Origin: Pseudonocardia asaccharolytica DSM 44247 = NBRC 16224
GTDB lineage: Bacteria > Actinomycetota > Actinomycetes > Mycobacteriales > Pseudonocardiaceae
DNA length: 64,000 nucleotides
Assembly (NCBI RefSeq): GCF_000423625.1
Contig: NZ_AUII01000008.1
Span: forward strand, 109,849-173,848
Reading direction: 5' to 3'
Shown: positions 8,478-18,866 of the stretch, piece after piece
Numbering within the stretch: the stretch's first letter is position 1
Layout of the letters: every line of letters begins with the position of its first letter
Notes under the pieces: model-generated
What the model was told of the DNA's origin: nothing
Database searches by the model: none
The model's input: only the letters and a program-made list of their open reading frames with translations
Translations under genes and position numbers: made by a program

Positions 8478-9011
8478 GTGCTGATCTCCGCGACCCGGTC
8501 GGTGCTGCTGCTCGTCGACTTCCAGGCCCGGTTGATGCCCGCGATCCACGGCGGCGAACAGGTCGTCGCCAACGCCGCGCGGCTCGCCGAGGGCGCCGGG
8601 CTGCTCGAAGTGCCGGTCGCGGCGACCGAGCAGAACCCCGACGGCCTCGGCCCGACCGTTCCCGAGCTCGCCGGGTCCGCCCAGCTCGTGCTGGCCAAGA
8701 CCGCCTTCGGCGCGGTGTCCGACCCGGGGTTCGAGACACTGCTGCCGCCCGGGCGCGACGAGGTCGTCGTGACCGGCTGCGAGGCACACGTGTGCGTGCT
8801 GCAGACCGTGATCGGGCTGTCGGAGACGGGACGGCGGGTGGTCCTGGTCGCCGACGCGATCGGCTCGCGCGACCCGGCGAACCGGGACGCCGCGGTGCGA
8901 CGGGCCCGCGAGCACGGCGCGGAGGTCGTGACGACCGAGATGGTGCTGTTCGAATGGCTGCGCGACAGCACACATCCCCGGTTCCGCGAGGTGCAGAAAA
9001 TGATCCGATGA
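8478..9011 (+). CDS. Isochorismatase-family cysteine hydrolase
   Basis: This 177-residue isochorismatase-like hydrolase shows the complete catalytic triad: Asp14 (LLLVDFQ), Lys74 (LVLAKTAFG) and Cys106 (GCEAHVCV). The non-proline cis-peptide region lies just before the cysteine. Family members hydrolyse amides (nicotinamide, N-carbamoyl compounds) or enol ethers. No carrier-protein domain is present, so it is a stand-alone hydrolase rather than a siderophore enzyme. It follows the cyclase and ThDP genes. The GTG start has a -10 box 6 nt upstream and no ribosome site. Confidence 0.85.
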   Translation: MLISATRSVLLLVDFQARLMPAIHGGEQVVANAARLAEGAGLLEVPVAATEQNPDGLGPTVPELAGSAQLVLAKTAFGAVSDPGFETLLPPGRDEVVVTGCEAHVCVLQTVIGLSETGRRVVLVADAIGSRDPANRDAAVRRAREHGAEVVTTEMVLFEWLRDSTHPRFREVQKMIR

Positions 9012-9066
9012 ACCGCATCCGGGTCGTCGAGGCGAAATCACCGGGCGTTCCGCTGGCCTCAACCGG

Positions 9067-9072
9067 TAACGT
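9067..9072 (+). promoter_or_regulatory. Putative -10 box of phoH
   Basis: TAACGT lies about 48 bp before the TTG at 9120. Its position overlaps the alternative TTG start at 9072, which argues that translation begins at 9120. Confidence 0.4.
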
Positions 9073-9119
9073 TGCCGACGTCCCACGAGCAGAGCCACAG
9101 AAAGCAGGCGCTACCGGTT

Positions 9120-11258
9120 TTGACACGTACTGAGCCGGCCCCCGTCCAGTCCCGGATGGCCGTCCCGGACGCTGCGCTACTCGCTCTGCTCGGCTCCCGC
9201 GACGAGAGCCTGCGCGCCGCGGAGGACCTTCTCGACGCCGACGTGCATGTCCGCGGCAACGAGCTGACGCTGTCCGGCGAGCCCGCCGACGTCGCGTTCG
9301 CCGAACGGGTCTTCGCCGAGTTGATCACACTGGCTGGTCGCGGTCAGCAGGTCGGCAAGGACACCGTGGCACGCACGATCGAGATGCTGTCCGACGAGAA
9401 CGCCGCGCACCATGATCGCATCGGGGAGTCGCCCGCCGAGGTGCTGAGCCTGGACATCCTGTCCCGGCGCGGCAAGACGATCCGCCCGAAGACGCTCAAC
9501 CAGAAGCGTTATGTCGACGCGATCGACGCCTGCACCATCGTCTTCGGCATCGGCCCCGCCGGGACCGGCAAGACGTATCTGGCGATGGCCAAGGCGGTGC
9601 AGGCCCTGCAGGCGAAGCTGGTCACCCGGATCATCCTGACCCGGCCCGCGGTGGAGGCCGGGGAGCGGCTGGGCTACCTGCCCGGGACGCTGTACGAGAA
9701 GATCGACCCGTATCTGCGTCCGCTGTACGACGCGCTGCACGACATGATCGATCCGGAGTCCATCCCCAAGCTGATGGCGGCCGGGACGATCGAGGTCGCG
9801 CCGCTGGCTTATATGCGCGGGCGTGCGCAACCACTGTCCACGAACGTCCTGACGCCCGACGGTTTCCGCCCGATCGGCGGCCTGAAGGTCGGGGACCTCG
9901 TGATCGGCTCCAACGGTGGACCGACCCCGGTCCTCGGCGTGTACCCGCAGGGCGATAAGGACATCTACCGCGTCACGGCCCAGGACGGCTCGTCCACGCT
10001 GTGCTGCGGCGAGCACCTCTGGACCGTGCGCACCGCCTCGGACCGGCGGCGCGACAAGCCGTGGCGTGTCCTCGAGACCGAGGAGATGATCGGCAACCTC
10101 CGGGCCGCCCACGCCCGGCGGTACGAGCTGCCGCTCCTGACGGCGCCGGTCCATCACCCCGAGCGCAGCGTTCCGATGGACCCGTATGCGCTCGGCCTGC
10201 TGCTCGGCGACGGGTGCCTGACCGGTGCGACGACGCCGTCCTTTGCGACCGCGGATCCGGAGCTGGTAGAGGCGCTCGGCGCGGTCCTGCCCGGTGTCGC
10301 CGTGCGACACAAGGACGGGCCCGACTATGTGCTGAACCGGGTGCAGACCCCGGGGGAGGTCATCACGCTGGAGAACCCGGTCACGGGTGCCCTGCGGGCG
10401 TTGAACCTTCTCGGCACCCGTTCGCACACCAAGTTCATCCCGGAGGACTACCTCCGCAACGCACCCGAGGTGCGACTCGGCGTTCTCCAGGGGCTGCTCG
10501 ACACCGACGGCGGCCCCGTCACACAGACGGACCGCACCTGCCGCATCCAGTACACGACGACGTCGCCGCGGTTGAGAGACGGCGTGATCGAGCTGGTCCG
10601 GTCGCTGGGCGGCGTCGCGTACTCGCGCGTCCGGCCGGCCGAAGGCCGCAACCCAGGACGCTCGAAGGGGCGCGAGGTCGCCTTCCGCCGCGATGCGTAT
10701 GTGCTCGACCTGCGGCTACCCGCGGGTGTCGAGCCGTTCCGGCTGCGCCGAAAGGGCGAGAAGTACCACGCCGGCGGAGGCGGTGGCAGGCCGATGCGCT
10801 TCATCGAGAGCATCGAGCCCGCGGGACGCGCGGAAACGGTGTGCATCCAGGTCGCGGCGGCTGACTCGCTCTACGCCACCGAGGACCACCTGCTGACCCA
10901 CAACACCCTGAACGACGCGTTCATCATCCTCGACGAGGCGCAGAACACCACGCCCGAGCAGATGAAGATGTTCCTCACCCGGCTCGGCTTCGGCTCGAAG
11001 ATCGTGGTGACCGGTGACGTCACCCAGATCGACCTGCCGGGCGGGACGCGCTCGGGGCTGCAGGTCGTCCGGGAGATCCTCGCCGATGTCGAGGACGTCC
11101 ACTTCGCGCTGCTGACCAGCACCGACGTCGTCCGCCACCGGCTGGTGAGCGATATCGTCGACGCCTACGCCCGCTGGGACGCCGCCGGTGAGCGGCGCGG
11201 GTTGGCCACCGCCCCACGGACCGGGCCCGAGCAGGTGCGGCGGCGCGGGCGGCGCTGA
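9120..11258 (+). CDS. phoH: PhoH-family ATPase, interrupted by a 360-residue intein
   Basis: The precursor is 712 residues; removal of the intein leaves a normal ~352-residue PhoH. The first extein holds the N-terminal RNA-binding-like region and Walker A (GPAGTGKT, residues 145-152), ending in PLAYMRGR. The second extein resumes with [16 protein letters not shown] (Walker B) and [13 protein letters not shown]. PhoH-like proteins are ATPases tied to phosphate stress and RNA metabolism, and in bacteria sit beside ybeY. Here ybeY is 5.7 kb downstream, split off by an ABC transporter. I chose the TTG at 9120 (AGCAGG upstream); the frame is open back to a TTG at 9072. Splicing is needed because the intein separates Walker A from Walker B. 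Confidence 0.93.
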   Translation: MTRTEPAPVQSRMAVPDAALLALLGSRDESLRAAEDLLDADVHVRGNELTLSGEPADVAFAERVFAELITLAGRGQQVGKDTVARTIEMLSDENAAHHDRIGESPAEVLSLDILSRRGKTIRPKTLNQKRYVDAIDACTIVFGIGPAGTGKTYLAMAKAVQALQAKLVTRIILTRPAVEAGERLGYLPGTLYEKIDPYLRPLYDALHDMIDPESIPKLMAAGTIEVAPLAYMRGRAQPLSTNVLTPDGFRPIGGLKVGDLVIGSNGGPTPVLGVYPQGDKDIYRVTAQDGSSTLCCGEHLWTVRTASDRRRDKPWRVLETEEMIGNLRAAHARRYELPLLTAPVHHPERSVPMDPYALGLLLGDGCLTGATTPSFATADPELVEALGAVLPGVAVRHKDGPDYVLNRVQTPGEVITLENPVTGALRALNLLGTRSHTKFIPEDYLRNAPEVRLGVLQGLLDTDGGPVTQTDRTCRIQYTTTSPRLRDGVIELVRSLGGVAYSRVRPAEGRNPGRSKGREVAFRRDAYVLDLRLPAGVEPFRLRRKGEKYHAGGGGGRPMRFIESIEPAGRAETVCIQVAAADSLYATEDHLLTHNTLNDAFIILDEAQNTTPEQMKMFLTRLGFGSKIVVTGDVTQIDLPGGTRSGLQVVREILADVEDVHFALLTSTDVVRHRLVSDIVDAYARWDAAGERRGLATAPRTGPEQVRRRGRR
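9825..10904 (+). mobile_element. Class 3-like intein with LAGLIDADG homing endonuclease in PhoH
   Basis: The intein is 360 residues, bounded by MRGR/Ala1 and THN360/Thr+1. Ala1 instead of Cys or Ser excludes the standard class 1 mechanism. The three class 3 markers are visible: Trp66 in block B (GEHLWTV), Cys340 in block F (ETVCIQV) and Thr358 in block G (LLTHN). Two LAGLIDADG-type motifs occur at about 121-131 ([11 protein letters not shown]) and 221-229 (LQGLLDTDG), so the endonuclease domain looks intact. The frame is unbroken, which fits a splicing-competent element. Class 3 chemistry is inferred from the motif pattern. Confidence 0.9.
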
Positions 11259-11274
11259 GCCGGCCCGCCGGTCC

Positions 11275-11973
11275 TCAGCCCAGCTCGGCCGCGATGGCGC
11301 GGGCCGCGGTCATCACCCGTTCGCCGATCCGGCCCGTACCCGTCCGGGCACCGACGTAGACCACCGCGACCGCGGCCGTGCCGGCGCCGTCCGGGGTAGG
11401 GATGGGCGCGGCGACCGAACGCATCCCGGGGAGCACCTCCTGGAACGACGTCGCCCAGCCCCGTTTGCGGGCCACCGTCACCTCGCGGCGTTCCCCCGGC
11501 CGGGCAGGCCCGCCGGCGAGCAGGGCGAGCCCGGGTGCGCCCCGGTCCACCGGATGGCGGACCCCGGGCCGGTAGGCGACGTGTACATGCGAATGCCGGG
11601 GCTCCACGCTCGCGATGGTGACCGCCTCGTCGTGGTCGCGGACCACCAGGAACGCGGTCATGCCGAGCGCCCCGGCCAGATCGGACATCTCCGGCAGCGC
11701 CGCGCTCTGCAACGTGGGCTTGACGGAACGCGCGAGCGGAGCCAGACCCACCCCCGGTGCATACCGGCCAGCCGCATCGCGCTCGACCAGCCGATGCCTC
11801 TCGAGCGTGCGCAGGATCCGGTACGCGATCGACCGGTGTACCCCGAGCCCGGTGGCGACTTCCTGGATGGACAGCTTCCGCTCGGCCGCGGCGAGGATGT
11901 GTAACACCCGGATGCCCCGGTCCAGCGTCTGCGAGTAAATCGTCCGATTCCGCACGTTCTCCGGATTGGTCAT
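11275..11973 (-). CDS. IclR-family transcriptional regulator
   Basis: This 232-residue IclR-type regulator has an N-terminal winged helix-turn-helix (about 12-65, SQTLDRGIRVLHILAAAERK then VATGLGVHRSIAYRILRTLE). A C-terminal effector-binding GAF-like domain follows (about 80-230; RKRGWATSFQEV and AAPIPTPDGA are typical). It is transcribed divergently from the LivJ-type operon across a 115-bp AT-richer gap, so it probably controls that transporter in response to its substrate. The ATG at 11973 begins MTNPENVRNRT; the frame is open further upstream and a GTG at 11988 is an alternative. Confidence 0.85.
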   Translation of the reverse strand: MTNPENVRNRTIYSQTLDRGIRVLHILAAAERKLSIQEVATGLGVHRSIAYRILRTLERHRLVERDAAGRYAPGVGLAPLARSVKPTLQSAALPEMSDLAGALGMTAFLVVRDHDEAVTIASVEPRHSHVHVAYRPGVRHPVDRGAPGLALLAGGPARPGERREVTVARKRGWATSFQEVLPGMRSVAAPIPTPDGAGTAAVAVVYVGARTGTGRIGERVMTAARAIAAELG

Positions 11974-12088
11974 CACTTGAAGCGTCACGAATCCCTCGGT
12001 ATGGTCATTCGCAATCAGAACCAGCGATTCTATATGTGCATTACCGCGGCTCATAACGCGTTGTCACACTGCTGGTCGGGAGGTCCGC

Positions 12089-13303
12089 ATGGGCAGGCGT
12101 GTCACCCGTATCGCCCTCCTCGGGGCGCTCGCGCTGGTCCTCGCCGCCTGCGGCGGCGGATCCGGCGGACAGGCCGGCCAGGCCGGCCAGGGCGGCGGGT
12201 CCGGTCCGATCAAGCTCGGCCAGATCGCCTCGCTGACCGGCAACTACACCCCGCTCGGCACCAACGACCAGCTCGGCGCCGCGCAAGCTGTCAAGGAGAT
12301 CAACGACGCGGGCGGGCTGCTCGGCGGCCGCCAGCTGGAGATCACCGTCCGGGACGACAAGACGCAGCCCGACCAGGCCGTCATCGCCTTCAACGACCTG
12401 GCGAGCCAGGGGGTCGTCGCGGTCGTGGGCTCCTCGTTCTCCAACTCCAGCCTGGCCGTCATCCCCATCGCGGAACGCCGGGAGATCCCCTATGTCTCCA
12501 CCGCGGCCGCCGACGAGCAGGTCGAACCGGTCCGCAGCTACGCGTTCATGACCCCGCCGACCGCCGGGGTCGTCGCCGAGCAACTGCTGAAGTACTTCCA
12601 GGCCAGCGGCATGACCAGGATGGCGGTCGCCTACGACACGCAGAGCGCGTTCGCCCAGACCGGCTGGAACAAGCAGCAGGCGATGGCCGCGAAGTACGGC
12701 GTCGAGTTCGTCGCGGTGGAGTCCTTCGAGACCGGCGCCACGAACTTCAGCTCCGTGCTGACCCACGTCCGAGACAGCGGCGCCCAGGGTCTGATGGTGT
12801 GGGCGACGGGCGCACCCGCCGTGATCATCACCAAGCAGTTCGCCACGTCCGGGCTGGCGATGCCGCTGGTGATGAGCCACGCCGAGGCCAGCACGCTCTA
12901 CACCCAGCCGGCGGGCCCGGCCGCGGAGGGCGTCATCGTCGCCAGCTCGCTGGCGGTCGCCGGGCCGGAGCTGCCCGCTTCCAAGGTCAAGGACGTCGTG
13001 CTCGCGATGGCGGGCCCGTTCCAGGAGGCGAACGGCTACTACCCGCCGCAGTTCGCGTTCGACGGCTACGGCGCGGTGAAGCTGATCGCCGCCGCGATCG
13101 AGCAGGCCGGAAGCGATGACCCGAAGGCGATCCAGCAGGCGTTGAACAATCTGACGCTGCTCACTCCCGAGGGCGAGTACCGCTATACCCCGCAGGACCA
13201 TTCCGGGCTGCAGGTCGAGGACGTGGCAATCACCCAAGTTCAAAACGGACAATTCGTTCTCACCGATTGGTCGAGAAAGCAACTGGAAAGTGCGCTGAAG
13301 TAG
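12089..13303 (+). CDS. Branched-chain amino acid-type ABC transporter substrate-binding lipoprotein
   Basis: This 404-residue periplasmic-binding protein of the LivJ / Leu-Ile-Val type has a lipoprotein signal (positive start, hydrophobic core, lipobox LAAC with Cys21) and a low-complexity glycine linker. The family opening then reads IKLGQIASLTGNYTPLG, followed by two alpha/beta lobes (VVAVVGSSFSNSSLAV, RMAVAYDT). It would be anchored outside the membrane and feed the permease encoded downstream. The ligand could be a branched-chain amino acid or an aromatic or small amide compound; the sequence does not decide. GGGAGG precedes the ATG at good spacing. The stop overlaps the next start by 1 bp. 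Confidence 0.9.
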   Translation: MGRRVTRIALLGALALVLAACGGGSGGQAGQAGQGGGSGPIKLGQIASLTGNYTPLGTNDQLGAAQAVKEINDAGGLLGGRQLEITVRDDKTQPDQAVIAFNDLASQGVVAVVGSSFSNSSLAVIPIAERREIPYVSTAAADEQVEPVRSYAFMTPPTAGVVAEQLLKYFQASGMTRMAVAYDTQSAFAQTGWNKQQAMAAKYGVEFVAVESFETGATNFSSVLTHVRDSGAQGLMVWATGAPAVIITKQFATSGLAMPLVMSHAEASTLYTQPAGPAAEGVIVASSLAVAGPELPASKVKDVVLAMAGPFQEANGYYPPQFAFDGYGAVKLIAAAIEQAGSDDPKAIQQALNNLTLLTPEGEYRYTPQDHSGLQVEDVAITQVQNGQFVLTDWSRKQLESALK

Positions 13304-14091
13304 TGGAGATCGAGCCGATGCTCGATGTGCGCCAGGTGTCGCGATCATTCGGCGGGGTGTTCGCCGTCCGCGACGTGACGCTCTCGGTCGCCGACGGGGA
13401 GCTGCGCGGCATCATCGGTCCCAACGGCGCGGGGAAGTCCACGCTGTTCAACCTGGTCAGCGGGCATCTGCAGCCCGACGGGGGAACGGTGCGCTACCGC
13501 GGCGCCCGCCTGGAGCGGCGCTCGCCGCACCGCCGGGCGCGCGACGGTATCGCCATCGTGTTCCAGGGGGCACGGATCTTCCGCCGGATGACCGCCGTGG
13601 AGAACGTGATGGTCGGTGCGCACGGGCACACCCGCTGCGGCTTCGTCGCCGGTGCGCTGCGGTTGCCGGGGCAGCACCGAGAGGAGCGTGCGATCCGCGA
13701 CCGGGCGTGGGAGGCCCTCGAACAGGTAGGGCTGACCGCGTGGGCGCACCGGGAGGCGGAGTCGCTGCCGCTCGGCCAGCAGCGGCAGCTGCAGGTGGCG
13801 CGCGCGCTGTGCGGCGAACCGAGGCTGCTGCTGCTCGACGAGCCCGCCTCCGGGCTGCGCGCCGCGGAGCGAGAGGCGCTGGCGGCGCTGGTGGCCGAGC
13901 TGCACGCGGGCGGGCTGACGATGCTGTTGATCGAGCACGACGTGGGGTTCGTGACGCGGCTGGCGGACCGCGTGACGGTGCTCGACCTCGGCGAGGTGAT
14001 CGCCGAGGGGACGCCCGAGGAGATCGGCCGTGACGAACGGGTGATCACTGCGTACCTCGGCGACGGGGCGGGTGGAGACCGGCGTGCTTGA
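13303..14091 (+). CDS. ABC transporter ATP-binding protein (LivG-type)
   Basis: This 262-residue ATPase has Walker A GPNGAGKS at 39-46, the LivG-type signature LPLGQQRQLQVARAL near residue 157, Walker B LLLLDEPASG near 176 and a switch histidine in LLIEHDV. It energises import together with the LivF-type partner. The GTG at 13303 shares its first base with the last base of the binding-protein stop; an ATG at 13318 is an alternative. It overlaps livF by 20 bp. Confidence 0.9.
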   Translation: MEIEPMLDVRQVSRSFGGVFAVRDVTLSVADGELRGIIGPNGAGKSTLFNLVSGHLQPDGGTVRYRGARLERRSPHRRARDGIAIVFQGARIFRRMTAVENVMVGAHGHTRCGFVAGALRLPGQHREERAIRDRAWEALEQVGLTAWAHREAESLPLGQQRQLQVARALCGEPRLLLLDEPASGLRAAEREALAALVAELHAGGLTMLLIEHDVGFVTRLADRVTVLDLGEVIAEGTPEEIGRDERVITAYLGDGAGGDRRA

Positions 14092-14794
14092 GGTGACCGA
14101 TCTGGTGGTCCGGTACGGGCGGGCCACCGCGCTGGACGGGGTGAGCCTCGAGCTGGCGCCCGGCGAGATGGTGGCGCTCGTCGGTCCGAACGGCGCGGGG
14201 AAGTCGACCCTGGTCGACACGCTGTCGGGCATCGTCGCGCCCGCGGCGGGCCGGGTGGTGCTGCGCGGGCGGCTCGCCCAGGTCCCCGAGGGCAGGCAGC
14301 TGTTCGCCGAGCTGAGCGTCGCGGACAACCTGGCGCTAGGCGCCTGGCGGTCCGGGCGGGGCAGGGCGGGGCGAGACCCTGCTCGGGTGTTCGAGGTGCT
14401 GCCCGACCTGCGGCCGCTGGCCGGCCGGCTGGCCGGCACGCTCTCCGGGGGCGAGCAGCAGATGGTCGCGGTGGGCCGCGCGCTGATGGCCGACCCGGAC
14501 ATCCTGGCCGTCGACGAGCTCTCGCTTGGTCTCGCCCCGCGCGTCGTGGCCGACCTGGCCCGCCACCTTCGGGAGCTCAACGCCGAGCGGGACACCACGG
14601 TGCTGCTCATCGAGCAGAACGCCCGGCTCGCCTTCGACCTGTGCCGGCGCGCCTACGTCCTGGAGTCCGGACGCATCACCGCATCCGGGCCGTGCGTCCA
14701 GCTCGCCGAGAGTCCCCAGGTCGCCCGCGCCTACTTCGGCGGGACGACCGAGGGGGCCGGCGACCCCGTCCCGGGAGGGGCCCGAGACCCGTGA
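14072..14794 (+). CDS. ABC transporter ATP-binding protein (LivF-type)
   Basis: This 240-residue ATPase has Walker A GPNGAGKS at about 39-46, LSGGEQQMVAVGRALM near 124, ILAVDELSLGLAP (Walker B) and LLIEQNA, the LivF pattern. QVPEGRQLF is the Q-loop region characteristic of LivF. It pairs with the LivG-type protein in the same operon. The stop overlaps the permease start as GTGA. Confidence 0.9.
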   Translation: METGVLEVTDLVVRYGRATALDGVSLELAPGEMVALVGPNGAGKSTLVDTLSGIVAPAAGRVVLRGRLAQVPEGRQLFAELSVADNLALGAWRSGRGRAGRDPARVFEVLPDLRPLAGRLAGTLSGGEQQMVAVGRALMADPDILAVDELSLGLAPRVVADLARHLRELNAERDTTVLLIEQNARLAFDLCRRAYVLESGRITASGPCVQLAESPQVARAYFGGTTEGAGDPVPGGARDP

Positions 14795-15651
14795 GCGCCT
14801 TCCTCACCTACCTGATCACCGGACTCGCCCTCGGTTGCTCGTTCGCGCTGGTCGCCTCTGGTTTCGTGGCGATCCATCGGGTCACCGGGGTGGTCAACTT
14901 CGCCCAGGGAACCTTCGCGGTCGTGGCCGGGCTGATGGCGGGTTCACTGCTGGGCCGTGGGCTGCCGCACGGCCTCGCCGAGATTCTCGCGATCCTGCTG
15001 GCGGGCGCCGTCGGGCTGGTGGTCGGCGTCATCGCGATCGGCAAGCGGGGCACCCCGCCGCTGGCCTCCCTCGTGATCACCCTGGGGCTGGGCATCCTGG
15101 CCTACGCCGTCGAGATCATCATCTGGGGAGACCAGCCCATCTCCTTCCAGATGGTGCCGGGTTCGGTGGACATCGCGGGCGCTCCGATCCTCCGCCAGTA
15201 CCTCGTGGTGATCGCGGTGGCTCTGGTGACCTTTGCCGGGCTGGGACTGTTCTTCGGTCGCTCGTATCTGGGCAAGGCGCTGACCGCGTGCGCCTCCAAC
15301 CCCTACGCCGCCCGGCTGGCGGGGATCAACGTGATGCGGATGGGCCTGCTGGCCTTCGCCCTCGGCGGGCTGCTCGGCGGGTTGGCCGGCGTGCTGGTCA
15401 CGCCGCTGCAGCCGGTGGCCTTCGACTCGGATGTCGCGCTGGCCACCAACGGGTTCGCCGCGGCGATCTTCGGCGGCCTCAACCGGCCCGGGCTCGCGCT
15501 GGTCGGCGGGCTGGTGCTGGGGGTGGCCGAGGCATTCGTCGCCGGGTACCTCAGCGGCTCGTACCAGACCGAGGTCGCACTCGCGTTGATGTTGGCGATC
15601 ATGATCTGGCGGGCCAGCAGGCGGGTCTCGGTCGCCGAGGAGCCGGCGTGA
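14791..15651 (+). CDS. ABC transporter permease (LivH-type)
   Basis: This 286-residue integral membrane protein has about eight hydrophobic helices. Family features are FALVASGFVAIHRVTGVVNFAQG near the N-terminus, SNPYAARLAGINV before the coupling loop, and AAIFGGLNRPGLALVGGLVLG near the end. It forms the importer channel with the LivM-type protein. The GTG start overlaps the livF stop and follows GGGAGG. Its stop overlaps the livM GTG. Confidence 0.88.
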   Translation: MSAFLTYLITGLALGCSFALVASGFVAIHRVTGVVNFAQGTFAVVAGLMAGSLLGRGLPHGLAEILAILLAGAVGLVVGVIAIGKRGTPPLASLVITLGLGILAYAVEIIIWGDQPISFQMVPGSVDIAGAPILRQYLVVIAVALVTFAGLGLFFGRSYLGKALTACASNPYAARLAGINVMRMGLLAFALGGLLGGLAGVLVTPLQPVAFDSDVALATNGFAAAIFGGLNRPGLALVGGLVLGVAEAFVAGYLSGSYQTEVALALMLAIMIWRASRRVSVAEEPA

Positions 15652-16697
15652 ACGCGCCCCGGATGGTCGGATTCGTGCTGGGCGGCCTGGTTGCCGTCGC
15701 GGCCCTGCTGGCCCCCCTCGTGCTGTCCGGATCGCAGCTGACGATCTACGTGCTGCTGGGCACGGCCGCGATGGTGACCGTCGGGGTGTCGCTGCTGATG
15801 GGCTATGCCGGGCAGGTCTCCCTCGGGCAGGCGGCCTTCTATGCCATCGGCGGCTACACCGCCGGGCTGATGGGCGTGCATGGACTGCCCACCGTCGCGG
15901 GCCTGGTCTGCGCGCCGCTGGTGGCCGGGCTGCTCGCCGCGCTGGTCGGAATCCCGATCATGCGGCTGCGGGGGCACTATCTGGCGTTCGCCACCCTCGC
16001 GTTCCAGCTGATCCTGCTGTCGGTCGTCGGCCAGCTCGAGGTCCTCGGCGGCGACATCGGGCTGCAGGGCATCCCACGGCTGGGCATCGGCTCGGCGCAG
16101 CTGTCGAACACGCAGTCCTACGCCTGGCTGACGTGGGCGGCCACGGCGCTCGTCCTGCTGATCGCCCGCAATGTCATCACCTCGCGGGCCGGTCGGGGAC
16201 TGCGGGCGCTGGCGACCAGCGAGATCGCCGCCGAGTCGTCCGGCGTTCCGGTCGCGCGCTACAAGCTCGCGGTGTTCGCGCTGTCCGCCGCCTTCGCCGG
16301 GCTGGCCGGCGGGATCTACGCCTTCTTCCTCGGCTATATCGCCCCCGGGTCGTTCCCGGTGCTGCTGTCGTTCGAGTTCGTCGTGATGGCGGTGGTCGGC
16401 GGGCTGGGCACGATCTGGGGGCCGGTGGTGGGGGCGGCGGTCATCACCGTCCTGGTGCAGGTGCTGAACAGCCTCGGCACCGAGCCCGGGATGCCGCCGT
16501 ACGCGTCGTCGGTGTTCTCCTATGCGGTCTACGCGTTGCTGCTGGTGCTCACGCTGCTCTTCCTGCCGCGCGGGCTGCTGCCGACCGCGACCGAGTGGGT
16601 GCGCCGGGCGCTGCGTGGGCGGGAGCCGCCGGCCGCGGGCGACCGGCCTGCCGCGGCGGTGCCAACCGGAGACGCGAGCGGTTCACCGGCCCGATGA
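15648..16697 (+). CDS. ABC transporter permease (LivM-type)
   Basis: This 349-residue permease has about ten transmembrane helices. The LivM landmarks are LLMGYAGQVSLGQAAFYAIGGY (N-terminal), TSEIAAESSGVPVARYKLAVFALSAAFAGLAGGIYA and VVGGLGTIWGPVVGAA. It completes a five-gene binding-protein/ATPase/ATPase/permease/permease operon. The GTG start overlaps the LivH stop. The 220 bp that follow contain no gene; just after the stop, GGCCTGTGGT and ACCACGGCC can form a weak hairpin. Confidence 0.88.
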   Translation: MNAPRMVGFVLGGLVAVAALLAPLVLSGSQLTIYVLLGTAAMVTVGVSLLMGYAGQVSLGQAAFYAIGGYTAGLMGVHGLPTVAGLVCAPLVAGLLAALVGIPIMRLRGHYLAFATLAFQLILLSVVGQLEVLGGDIGLQGIPRLGIGSAQLSNTQSYAWLTWAATALVLLIARNVITSRAGRGLRALATSEIAAESSGVPVARYKLAVFALSAAFAGLAGGIYAFFLGYIAPGSFPVLLSFEFVVMAVVGGLGTIWGPVVGAAVITVLVQVLNSLGTEPGMPPYASSVFSYAVYALLLVLTLLFLPRGLLPTATEWVRRALRGREPPAAGDRPAAAVPTGDASGSPAR

Positions 16698-16921
16698 GGC
16701 CTGTGGTGGCTGCTACCGACCACGGCCACGCTCGCGCAAGCGGTCCGGGGCAGCCGGCTCACCGCAGCGGCGCACGACCGCGCCATCGACATTCTCGATC
16801 GACTGTGGCCGATCTCGGCGTCTCGACGTTCGACCCCGACCGGCCAGCCTGACGGCCCGCCGCCGGCGATACCCTCAATCCTGGTCAGCAGCGCTCGGCA
16901 GCGGTTCAGGGGGATTCCCAG

Positions 16922-17458
16922 GTGAGCATCGAGATCGCCAACGAGTCCGGCATCGCGGTGGACGAGGCGCTGATCGTGTCGGTGGCCCGCTACGCGCTCG
17001 ACGCGATGGGGGTCAACCCCGCCGTCGAGCTGGCGATCACGGCCGTGACCACGGAGGCGATGACCGAGCTGCACGAGCGCTGGATGGACGAGCCAGGGCC
17101 CACCGACGTCATGGCGTTCCCGATGGACGAGCTGGTCGACGAGACCCGCAGACCCGACGCCCCCGACATCGGGCCCGCGCTGCTCGGCGACATCGTGCTG
17201 TGTCCCGCGTTCGCCCGCGAGCAGGCCCGCAAGGCGGGCCACGGTCTCGCCGACGAGCTGCACCTGCTCACCGTGCACGGCGTGCTGCACCTGCTCGGCT
17301 ACGAGCACGCCGAACCCGAGCAGGAACGCGAGATGTTCACGCTGCAGGGCAAGCTGTTGCGCGACTGGCGGCGCGCCCGCGCCGACGCCGCCGCCCGCCG
17401 GGCCCAGCGGCGCAGCGACACCCGGGTGCTGGGCACCGTCGGGCTCGAGGACGACTGA
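16922..17458 (+). CDS. ybeY: Endoribonuclease YbeY (rRNA maturation factor)
   Basis: This 178-residue metal-dependent endoribonuclease is needed for 16S rRNA 3' processing and ribosome quality control. The zinc motif HGVLHLLGYEH (H3xH5xH) lies at about 119-129, preceded by TDVMAFPMDE and LGDIVLCP. The GTG follows GGGGGA, and TACCCT at 16871-16876 could be its -10 box. The next gene starts 4 bp after the stop. The C-terminal 25 residues are an arginine/alanine-rich tail usual in actinobacteria. Confidence 0.94.
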   Translation: MSIEIANESGIAVDEALIVSVARYALDAMGVNPAVELAITAVTTEAMTELHERWMDEPGPTDVMAFPMDELVDETRRPDAPDIGPALLGDIVLCPAFAREQARKAGHGLADELHLLTVHGVLHLLGYEHAEPEQEREMFTLQGKLLRDWRRARADAAARRAQRRSDTRVLGTVGLEDD

Positions 17459-17462
17459 CGCC

Positions 17463-18852
<1,390 letters not shown>

Positions 18853-18866
<14 letters not shown>

